Shown here one piece after another: positions 54,636-64,000 of a DNA stretch of 64,000 nt. Positions within the stretch are counted from its first letter, which is position 1. Each line of letters starts with the position of its first letter. The stretch is from Brassica napus. Its lineage: Eukaryota > Streptophyta > Magnoliopsida > Brassicales > Brassicaceae. The stretch lies in the NCBI RefSeq assembly GCF_020379485.1, contig NC_063452.1, forward strand, positions 34,619,608 to 34,683,607, written 5' to 3'. A program made the translations under genes and the position numbers. Below the pieces are notes generated by a model that was given only the letters and a program-made list of their open reading frames with translations, was not told the DNA's origin and made no database searches.

Positions 54636-55100
54636 GAACATGAGGTTATGGGTAAAAAACTTGGGGAAAGGCAAAAAGCAAAAAGCAAAAAGGCCCACCC
54701 TCTAAGCACTCTCTTTTAAATGGTAATTCGTGCCTGTCAAAGCCTACACTGTCAGAAACACAACCCCAAAGCCACTTAACTTCATATCTTTCTCTCCTTT
54801 TTTATTTCTTTATTTTAAAGCAAAAGCTAGATATCAGAGAGAAAGTTTGAGATTCTACAAACCCGAAGAAACCCCCTAAAAAAAAGAGGAAATAGCATTT
54901 AACCGAAAATAACACTGGTAGTTTTTGTTTGCTTGCTCTCTGTTTTCCTCTGTCTGGACATTGGGATTAAACCAACTTATCATTCTCATTCCTCCTTCTT
55001 CTTCTACTCTTCTTTGTTCTTGTGCAAAAAAACAGGAAAGCACAAGGAGACAAATAGACCTATCCATTTCATTACAAAACAGTCCTTACATTCTCTAGTT

Positions 55101-58100
55101 ATGGCTTCTTCTTCTTCATTTTCTTCTCCAACTGTCACATCCAAATTTATTGGGTTTCTTCTTCTTCTTCTCTCTCTTCAACCAGACTTGTCACTTGGGT
55201 CGGATCTTCATTATAAGAACCAAACTTCCTTCAGACCCAAGAGAGAGATTCAGAAACTTAGAAAAGTAGAAGAATATCTCAAGAGAATCAACAAGCCTTC
55301 CATCAAAACAATCCACGTAACCAAACATACCCTTATTATGGAAGCCTATGTTTCTTTTTAAATTTATGAGAACTTGTTTTTGTTATTTAGTCAAAAAAAA
55401 AAAACTTGTTTTTGTTATTTTGAAACTGTAGAGCCCAGATGGAGATGTAATAGAATGTGTACCGTCACATCTGCAACCAGCATTTGATCATCCCCAGCTA
55501 AGAGGGCAGAAACCACTGGTAATTAATTTTCTCTTTCACTGTACTTGTTTTATAATTTTAGAAAAGAAAGTATTTTTATAAATCCAAGAGCGTGTGGTGT
55601 AGAGGTATGTTTGAGTGAATAGAGGATTCCACATGTAGGTCAAAGCCAGAAATCAAGTTCCAACGAAATATGAAACTCGTTCTCCTCTTGGCAGCCACAT
55701 CCACTCTGGGCATTTCAGCTATTAGTCTGAGTTTATACAAAATCTATTTGGTTATTGAAAGAAAACGTGATTATATATATATGGAAAACATGCAGGATTT
55801 GCCAGAGATGCCAAGTATTGCAATTGCAAATGAAACAACAAATGAAGAAAATTTTAATCAGTTATGGAGTCAGTCGGGTGAATGTTGTCCAATTGGGTCA
55901 ATACCGATGAGAAGGACGACGAAGACTGATGTTTTGAGGGCAAGATCAGTTAGACGGTTTGGTCGGAGACTGAAGAAACCAATCAGACGAGACTCCTCCG
56001 GAGGCGGTCACGAGGTAACTTATTCTACACCTCTCTTACGAATCCATAATGCGGGAGAATAGTATTGTATTCTTAATGCTTTTTACTTTTTAACTTTTGT
56101 TGGTTCAATAAAGCATTTTATTCTCCAACATGAGATAAAAGCATTCTAAAAATGATTCGTTTGAGAAAAGAAAAGGGTCTTTGAATGTTCAAACTATGTT
56201 CTTGATACTGAAAATAAAGTGTAAACCTAAAATTAATTATAAAGGTGTAAGATTTAAAGGTTTTTCATTAATAGATTAGTTTACATGCAGCACGCAGTCG
56301 TGTTTGTTAATGGAGAACAGTACTATGGAGCAAAAGCAAGCATTAACGTGTGGACGCCACGTGTCACTGATGCTTACGAGTTTAGTTTATCTCAGATTTG
56401 GCTAATCTCTGGCTCATTTGGCCATGACTTAAATACCATTGAAGCTGGTTGGCAGGTACCACTCGTTTTACTATATAAGCATTATTTCTGATTATTTAAA
56501 GAACAAAAAAAATTGTTGATTACTAACCATTAATTAGCTAATAAATATTTTTTTTTTTGAAAAAAGAGCTAATTAGCTGATAAATATTTCATCACTAAAA
56601 GAATCAGCCTAAGTTTCTTTCGGCAAAAAGGATCTTCGTTGAGTGATAAGAATCAACCTAGCTATAAAACATATTTAGATTGTTTATTTACATTTTATAT
56701 TTTCATTTTTATATATTAAGTGAATACTTTTCAGATAAACTCAAAACTATCATCATATTATACACAACTTTTATATTGCAAAGCGGACGGGATTTAATAG
56801 TGTTTTCTATGTTTTGATATTTTACGACATAAGTTCAAAAACAATTAAAATTAGCTCCCGAAACAATCAATTTTTATTAGTTTATTAATTTTATAAAATC
56901 ATTTACAATATCTTAATTTTCTCTAAAATAAAGAAATTATAAATAGGTGTGTAATTTACTTCGGTAAATGCATTTAAATATTATTTATGTTCTTCTTACT
57001 TTAAGTACAGAGAAATGCTATTTACCTTTAAATATAGAAGAAAAAGTAACAATTTATATTTTATAAAAAGAAATATAAGTATATTATAGTAGATTTGTAG
57101 CTAAACGTAGCTATAAAAACAAATATAGAGATATGTTAGAAATATTTTAAATGGAGAACCACCCCACTATTCTAGTATACAGTAGTAAGTTGGAAAAGAA
57201 TGAGGATAAAGAGTGGGTCCAGTAATTAAGTTGGTGATTAGTCCTTATTGATTAGTAATTATAGAGCATTTGAAATCTCTTTCAGGTTAGTCCTGAGCTA
57301 TACGGAGATAATTATCCAAGATTCTTCACATATTGGACGGTAAAGACGAGTTCTCTATTTTTATTTATTTATGTATGTATGTTACTATTATGGAAACGAA
57401 ATTGAATTTAATATTTGAAAAGCAGACAGATGCATACCAAGCGACTGGATGCTACAATTTACTTTGCTCAGGGTTCGTACAAACCAACAATAAAATTGCA
57501 ATTGGCGCAGCGATTTCCCCAAGGTCCTCTTACAATGGAAGACAATTTGACCTCGGCTTAATGATTTGGAAGGTCAGTCTTCTTTTCTTCCATTTATTTC
57601 CCCACTTCTAAACATATTTTATCTATTCAATTTATTGATAAGGTCAAAAAAATTCCTGAAAACTTACAATTTGTGAAAATATAATTAATTCCTAAAAGCT
57701 TGCAATTTGTCCTTATACATAGTTGATATTGGTCAACCCAAATACAATATTGATCTATTTAATATTCTATTTCATATCAGTTTTTGATGAAAATTATGGT
57801 AGAATCAAGTCATAGTAGTGCGTGCATGTGATGTTTTGAATTAACCAATAACCTTTTGATTTAAATGAATCGGAATGTGTAGTTTAGCGCATTAACAGGT
57901 GCCCTTCTTCTTTTCTTTCTAGACACTATCAAGAAGTAGAATTTGACGACCCGCTATTACAATTTAAAATGTTTTCTGTAATTAATACTTCGTTTATGTG
58001 TTTGCTTCAAACTTAGGCCGTTAAGATAAGTTCATAAAAAAGCACTATGACCGACACACATTAAGTCAATAACGCATAATCCGCTACGAATATGTTTGCT

Positions 58101-60863
58101 AAAAATCCTTTGTTTTAGACCGACACATTAAAAAATAAGCTTATCACACAACTGTTAATTTGAGCCCCTCCAACCATTCTTTCATTGTCTTTTAAAAAAT
58201 GTTTTGCACCTACTTTTCTTTATTTCACATTACATAAATCTACTTTTTTAACACATGACATATATATATAATATACATATGAATAGTATATAGTAATTTG
58301 AGCCCCTCCAACTATTAATTTGAGCCCTACTAACCATTCTTTCATTGTGTTTTAAAAGTATGTTTTCATGTACTTTTCTTTATTCGTTACATAAATCTAC
58401 TTTTTAAGACATGACGTAGATATAATATACATATGAACAGTATTATACTAAATGGTAAAGTGCGAAACAACTGCGGTGTAGTTGAAGTAGTAAACAAAAC
58501 ATATAGATATATAGATATATGTAGAGATTTTTGTTACTATTAATAAGAGTGCGGTGCGGGGCAGACTGTCACCATTCGGATCCTAATTCTTCCCTAGTGA
58601 GCAGTGAATGGTCGCATATATTTGATATCATGTCTACTTACTCTATCTTCCCAGCACAATTTTTCTTTAAACATTGCCCATGAAAAAATTGCAAGGATCA
58701 GACAATCCATGACTACGTCCGTTCACTCGGTCCATGAGTCTCATTTCGTGCCAAGAGGATTGTATTTCTTTTCCAGAGGTTCAAAAGACTTATTTATTGA
58801 TCTTATCATTACCATTTGACATTTTCCGTGCGTTAACCTTACTGTTATTGCAAATTATTTTTCGATATGTCACACATCCTTCTACTATTCAAACTCAAAC
58901 ACACTTAACTATAGAATCTTTCTTTTGAATGTGTGACCAAAAAAAGTAAATACACTTTAATGATATAGGTAATTAAATCAATTTTCTTTAAGTCTTTCAA
59001 CATATACTACAAACTGGGATGTACATTTCACTCCTTCTCACAAAACACAACATCTTTGTGTTGCGCCCCAAGAATGTAATCATCTTACTGTAAAATCCAC
59101 AAAACTTGTTTACAAAACCTGCAATCACCACGTGACATTTTTTCGTGCTTTGGCCTCATTTACCTAATGACGCGAATTATTTTCCGATAAATCATTCATC
59201 TTTCCACTATGCCAATTCAGGATGCTTAATTTTGAAGTACTTTTTAGACGTGCGAACGAAAAAAAAGTAAATACACTTTAACGATAGAAGTAATTAAATC
59301 AGTTTTCTTAAGTTTTTCAACATATACAGTATCCTGGAAAGATTCAAAAACTTTACACAAAACTATCATGGTAATCATTGGGGGCGATAATTTTTTTTTG
59401 TCGTAGACATAACCAAGGTAAACAAAACGAACGGAATATATTAACCTAAAAATATACAACTCATCAAACAAATGAAAATGACCCCTTGAAATGCTTAACT
59501 TTTACAATGTGTGTGTCACAGTAGTTTCTTTGAAATTTGAATACAAGCAAATCTTTGGGAACAATAAAAAAAAAGGAACCAACTTCGAATTTCATAAGTC
59601 GGAGTAATAAAAAAAAGGTAACGTCAGTTTTTTCAAAAAAAAAATTGTTAATAAATAAAAAGGCTTGATTTGGTGAGAGCACTAAATTGAAGATATGAAA
59701 TTGATGACAACTTCATCACATCAACTAAAAACCTATATGGGAAATGTACGTTGATCTCCCTTAAGTATTAAAAAATATACTTCCTCAGATTGCCAAAAAA
59801 TATCACTTTGACATTTTAAACATAAATTAAGAAAATAATTAAAATGTATTAATTTTTTTATTAATTAAATTAATTTAATAGATAGTATTTAAGATAAATA
59901 AAATTATTTAAAAGATTAAAACATTTTGTAATTAATATTAGATTTAAAGTAAATATAAATTGCATTAGAACTATAAAATAACCCTTTTTGTATTAAAAAA
60001 ATGTTAAAATGAACTCTTTGTGAAAAAATATTAGAGTTAACTTTAAATGGTAACTCAACTAACGATGGTTAAGTAAAAAAATACTTATAATGAAGGTTTT
60101 ATACATTATTTAGTTATCCTCAGCTATGCGAAATCATTCATTTTGGTTTTGAAGGCTTAGATTGTTTGCTTGCTTTTTATCTTAAAGACACAACAACCAT
60201 TAACTTTTTTAATACCTCGGTTGCTAAGAGTAAACGCAATCACTAAACAAAAACATGATGGTAACATGTCAGGTGTTGAGTTCGCTAATTAAGAAATTAT
60301 ATATATATATATATATCCATTCATAACTTCTTAAATAGAATCGTGGCCAGTGTAGCTTTTACCCCAAAAGCATTATGGGTTTCATAGTGTTTTGATATTG
60401 TTCTCTCATTTATATTATTCTTTTTTTTCTTTCTCTTGGACCTAAACGTGGTGTACCCAATTGTGGTTAATTAACAATAACGCAGGATCCGAAACATGGG
60501 CATTGGTGGCTTCAACTAGGAAATGGACTTCTTCTGGGTTACTGGCCAGTCTTTTTATTCAGTCACTTGAGGAGTCATGCAAGTATGGTTCAATTTGGCG
60601 GCGAAGTTGTTAACAGCCGGTCAAGCGGCGGTCACACAGGAACACAGATGGGAAGTGGCCATTTCGCAGATGAAGGCTTTGAGAAAGCTGCATACTTCAG
60701 GAACTTACAAGTTGTAGACTGGGACAACAATCTCTTGCCTCTGAGTAATCTCCATGTCTTGGCTGATCACCCGGCTTGTTATAACATCAGACAAGGTAAA
60801 AACAATGTATGGGGGACTTACTTTTACTACGGAGGACCTGGTCGGAACCCTCGGTGTCCTTGA
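55101..60863 (+). CDS. Neprosin-domain (DUF239) secreted protein, 7 exons
   Basis: Exons, all with GT-AG introns and complete codons at each joint: 55101-55316, 55432-55518, 55796-56014, 56291-56455, 57286-57339, 57426-57572, 60486-60863, giving 421 residues. Residues about 15-33 form a hydrophobic signal peptide (FIGFLLLLLSL). Residues about 45-170 match the neprosin activation region: LRKVEEYLKRINKPSIKTIH, then DVIECVPSHLQPAFDHPQL and CPIGSIPMRR (family form C-P-x-G-T-I-P-I-R-R). From residue 175 comes the neprosin domain: YYGAKASINVWTP, YWT-DAYQATGCYNLLCSGF, GHWWLQLGNGLLLGYWP, QFGGEVVN and NPRCP at the end. Neprosin of Nepenthes is a secreted prolyl-cutting glutamic peptidase; the Glu in QFGGEVVN is a candidate active residue, not proven. 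The frame is intact, so the gene is probably functional. Intron 6 is 2.9 kb. The substrate is unknown. Confidence 0.93.
55371..55420 (+). repeat. Micro-insertion with 18-bp target duplication in intron 1
   Basis: AACTTGTTTTTGTTATTT at 55371-55388 and 55403-55420 flanks AGTCAAAAAAAAAA. It lies just before the exon 2 acceptor. Confidence 0.8.
56531..56589 (-). repeat. Micro-insertion with 20-bp target duplication in intron 4
   Basis: TAATTAGCTAATAAATATTT at 56531-56550 and a copy with one change at 56570-56589 flank 19 bases that read GCTCTTTTTTC then A's in minus sense. Confidence 0.7.
58156..58447. repeat. Direct duplication in intron 6 (about 130 bp units)
   Basis: Unit 1, about 58156-58292, and unit 2, about 58316-58447, share TTGAGCCC...CAACCATTCTTTCATTGT, CTTTTCTTTATT and ATAATATACATATGAA.AGTAT. 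The units differ by scattered changes and small gaps. Confidence 0.8.
58817..59330. repeat. Second direct duplication in intron 6 (about 180 bp units)
   Basis: 58817-58997 and 59141-59330 share GACATTTT.CGTGC, AATTATTTT.CGATA, AAAAAAGTAAATACACTTTAA and TTTTCAACATATAC, with more divergence than the first duplication. Confidence 0.75.
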
Positions 60864-61794
60864 CTAACCTCAAACGATGAAATGAAATATTTTGTGTGAA
60901 TTAGTGCTATAATCATGTTATTAAGATTTTTATTTTCTTCTTATTAGATTGCTTTATTTTCTTCTTTTGCTCTCTTTTTTTTTTCTAAGATTGTTTTCAG
61001 AAACATTAACAGTATTTTTTATGTGAAAAAAGATATATTTTTCTATTTGGAGAATTTTGTCAACATCAGTTCTAACAGTTTTTTTATCCGGAGAATTTCG
61101 GTTTTAAATACCGCTCATATTTACTCGATCTTTTGAAATTTTGTCAACAGGTAGGCATATACCCTGAATCCGCAATTCTAATATTGTATATTTATTTAAT
61201 GGAAATTTGCTAAAACAGAATAAATTACCATAAATATTTTTGGATCCATTTTGGACTTTAGATATCCCTCGATTACTTAAAAATTCATAGAAAATATTTT
61301 AAGAGTCAGAAAATATGAAAAATTATACACAATGTACATAAAAAGAAGCAATTATATGAAACATATTTGTGTTGAGTAAATTGTCTATAAAATATAATTG
61401 CATTTTTTGATCTACTATCTGGTCAAATATATTTTAGTTTCAGCTAATTACATAGTATCTACATTTCTTAGAACGTAATATCTACGTAATGGTCACTAAG
61501 CGAAATCTATAACTGTTTCATTATGATTTCAAATACAAATATGATTTATTACCTTGGCCGCACATCCACACCATGAATATTGAGATAAAGACAACAACCC
61601 GCAACGAGGAAAAGAAGCAACGAAGACTAGACTTGATTTACCGAAGTCTTCGTCGGAAGATAAAAAATGATTAAGATTTGCTGTAAAAGATTTAAGGATA
61701 AAAGGTTTTTGTTTAATAAAAAAACTGCTTTCTAATCTTTTATGAGTTTGGATTTATGAATATGATCAGAAGGGCTTAATTTGGTTTAACAAAA
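60864..61794 (+). other. 3' flank of the neprosin gene
   Basis: AT-rich sequence without a gene. The mRNA end is probably within the first 150 bases (AATGAAATATT at 60882, T-rich tract to 60985), but no perfect AATAAA is present there. Confidence 0.45.
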
Positions 61795-63044
61795 TCTCTT
61801 ATATATTAATTGATAAGCATTACAATATATTTGGTAGCCACATGTCATCACTATAATAATTCTTAAAATCATTAGAAAAATAGGCTGATCCATCTAAACA
61901 TATATTATACGTTTTATTAAACTAACTATCAAATTGATTACTAGTTTATAAAAAAATATTATACATCTTTCCTTAAATAAAGTTACAGAATTACCTAATA
62001 TGATTATTATATATATATATATGAAAATTAATGATTATGAATAATAAAGATTTGATAATAATTTTTGTGTTCTCCCTATATTTTTTAATTTTATATTGTT
62101 AAAAGAAATTAAACAATTACAATAACCATAAAATAAAAAAAAATTAGATTTTTTCTTATATGCTATATTTTGAATTTTCTATAAATTATTAAGAAGTTAA
62201 AAGTCTCACATTGAAAGTTTTGTGATCAATTGGTTAACTTTTAAATTAAACTATATACCATAAAAATACATAAATCTGTTTTTGAAATTTTCATTGAAAA
62301 AATGTTGAGATTTTAATATTTTAATTTTGAAATTTTCATCGAAAAAATCTCACATTGAAAATGTTGTGATTATTGGTTTAAGTTTATATTACAGCAATTA
62401 TACAAGTGGTAATAAAATTATATGAGTAGGAAGTCTCAATAATAAATATTTAAATTATAATATACAATATATCTGTGTAAATATCATTAAAATGTAATTA
62501 TATACCATATAAAATAAATAAAATGATTATTTTGATTTATTTATCAAAACAATTATTGTAAGGAAACAAGAGATATTGTTTTGATTTATTTGCTTACTAT
62601 AATTTAATTATATATATAATATGTAAATGAAAACAAAATAAATAATAATATGTAAAAATCATTTGCATAAAAATCCTAATATATATGTAAAAAAAATTGC
62701 GACTTACTTAAAATAGAAAAAGGTACATTCATACTCGAGACATGTATAATTTTGACAAAAATCTTACCTTAGTGGACTGTTTAGTATAAGCTCATCGTTT
62801 ATTCCATGTAATATGTGATAATGTATTAAAAAAAAGAATTATAATATTTTCTAAAATCTCAGAAGATTTTTGAAGATTTTAAAGGTATAGTTTTTAAAAT
62901 AAAATAATTCATTACTAAATATTGTATGTTAAATGGTTATCGTGGAAACCCAATATATGTATTCAACATTTTAGTTTATAATCAGAAAATATAATTATTG
63001 TTATACGAATCTCACCCCGCGCAAGGACGCAGATAATCACCTAA
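61795..63044 (+). mobile_element. Helitron-like element, non-coding
   Basis: It starts TCTCTTATATATTAATTG after an A and ends with an imperfect hairpin (CCCCGCGCAAGGACGCAG) followed by ATAATCACCTAA before a T. Helitrons begin TC, end CTRR with a hairpin just inside, and insert between A and T; all four points fit. 1,250 bp, very AT-rich, no Rep/helicase coding, so it would be non-autonomous. Confidence 0.45.
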
Positions 63045-63160
63045 TCCCTTATATATTAAAGGAAAAACATTGTAATAAATGTGTTCAAACTATAATAGAC
63101 ACGTGACAGACTCACATCATCGATTTGAGAATGAACACGCTGACGTGTCAAGTGTAGAGA
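63045..63160 (+). mobile_element. Second Helitron-like 5' end
   Basis: TCCCTTATATATTAAAGGAAAAACATTG directly follows the CTAA end of the previous element, with the same TC...TTATATATTAA start. The right end is lost where gag sequence begins near 63160. Confidence 0.35.
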
Positions 63161-64000
63161 GCTACTTAGCCAAACTCTACATAGGAAAAAAGGAGTTGGT
63201 CGATGTTAAGGCTAAGCTGTATAGTGTTCACAAACTTCTCAAGAAGCAGGTTAGCTTTGCAGATGATATGGAAGCTGTAGATGTCAACAGTGACAGATGT
63301 TTTGAGGAGGATGTGAACTTCATCAGTGGTACCAGTTCAGAGTGGATACAGAAACTCCTATGGGAATGGACAGAGGAGTAACTTCAACCAGAATTCACAG
63401 TTCCAGAAACCCTACAGCAACAACTTCAACAACGGCAGCAACAAAAACTATGGAAATTCTTCCTATCAGAACGTGTTACCACAGACTCGAGATAGCAAGA
63501 TAGAAGCAATGATTGATCAAGTTCTTGAGGGCTAGCAGAAGCTGATGGTGAATGTCAATTGGAAGATAGATGATGTCTACACTGAGCTGAATGAAAAGTT
63601 TGAGACTCTGACTACACATGTGAAGAAGTTTGAGACACAAGTGGTTCAGACATGAGAAGCTGTTAAGAAACAAGAGACCTTCATCAAGGGTAAAGGAGAT
63701 GAAGCACTGAAGTACCACGTGAATGCAATCATAGAGGATGATTTTTGGCAGGTGGTTAAGGAGGAAAAGCTTCAGGAGGGAGACATCTGAGCTTCGACAG
63801 TTCACATTGGTGTCGACTGACTTCAAGAGAGGAACATCGATCGATGGGATTAGACGAACACCGATTGATGGAGTCAGTTGCACATGCGAGACGTGAGAAT
63901 CATGACCCATAAAGAGTTTGCACCTATACACCCTCATCCACCCAAACCCTTTTGTATGAAAGATATCGATCGGAAGAATGAGCCAGTCGCCGATCGACAG
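63160..64000 (+). pseudogene. Gag fragment of a SID-family element, cut by window end
   Basis: Frames 63079-63381 and 63326-63535, with open continuation, match gag of C from its middle on: VKAKLYSVHKLLKKQVSFAD, NSYGNGQRSNFNQNSQFQKP, and later KYHVNAIIEDDFWQVVKEEK. Stops (63533, 63654, 63788) and a frame change near 63345 show decay. Phased motifs lie at 63813, 63837 and 63861 and at 63966 and 63990, 24 bp apart within each group. The element continues beyond the window. Confidence 0.75.

Larger units (their letters stand above)
53991..55100 (+). promoter_or_regulatory. Upstream region of the neprosin gene
   Basis: About 1.1 kb of AT-rich sequence. The part from about 54960 to 55030 is CT-rich (CTTCTTCTACTCTTC), as in many plant 5' leaders, so transcription probably starts before it. 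No definite TATA box could be chosen. Two micro-insertions with target duplications lie at 54448-54493 and 54591-54635. Confidence 0.4.
57573..60485 (+). other. Intron 6 of the neprosin gene, 2.9 kb
   Basis: The donor is AAG|GTCAGT and the acceptor AACGCAG|GAT. It is more than twice as long as all other introns together and holds two imperfect direct duplications (58156-58447 and 58817-59330) and AT-rich sequence. No coding element is recognised inside. Chance frames on the minus strand at 59244-59682 were not accepted. Confidence 0.8.

Noticed and set aside
55590..55670. tRNA- or SINE-like box A (TGGTGTAGAGG) in intron 2
   Set aside because: No matching box B or cloverleaf could be found at the right distance; one box alone is not enough.
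55670..56062. A 130-residue plus-strand frame with a membrane-like start
   Set aside because: It is exon 3 of the neprosin gene read back into intron 2. The joint GCAG|GAT at 55796 fits the family protein.

Overview
The window looks like nuclear DNA of a plant, most likely a Brassicaceae species of the Brassica type. It holds one intron-containing gene of the plant neprosin (DUF239) family, plant Ty3/gypsy LTR retrotransposons (Athila-type and tRNA-Met primer sites), an L1-type LINE with DUF4283 and CCHC ORF1 domains, and AT-rich introns and spacers. The species cannot be fixed from sequence alone. Almost everything outside 55.1-60.9 kb is mobile DNA, mostly decayed.

Layout. 1-2494: pieces of old LTR elements. 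2495-19660: a three-part nest. Remnant B (start at 2495, end near 19660) carries element A (2541-9784, 5-bp target duplication CACCT) in its first LTR and element C (10820-18946, minus strand, near-perfect 5-bp duplication) inside its gag. 19661-21827: an LTR remnant and the 3' end of element D. 22345-29244: element E (minus strand), a relative of C. 29245-30832: AT-rich, Helitron-like debris with a long palindrome. 30847-36749: an apparently full-length but broken LINE with a 14-bp target duplication. 37381 to about 42870: gypsy elements F1/F2 with tRNA-Met primer sites and a collinear 1,048-bp duplication. 42870-53990: an inverted-repeat segment, a retroposon-like stretch, degenerate LTR sequence and chromovirus remnant G. 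55101-60863: the neprosin gene (7 exons, 421 residues). 61795-63100: Helitron-like ends. 63160-64000: a gag fragment running off the window.

No complete LTR element (A, C, E, F1) encodes a recognisable reverse transcriptase or integrase. They carry gag, with or without protease, so they must depend on enzymes supplied from elsewhere. C, D, E and several fragments belong to one family (called here the SID family).

The most unusual signal is in this family. The palindrome TCGATCGA and close variants recur dozens of times at an almost invariant 24-bp spacing. This is seen in two separate clusters in each well-preserved LTR (non-coding) and again in gag, protease and downstream ORFs, where it is read in all three frames (S-I-D, I-D-R, R-S-T). 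The pattern therefore looks kept at DNA or RNA level and not for a peptide.
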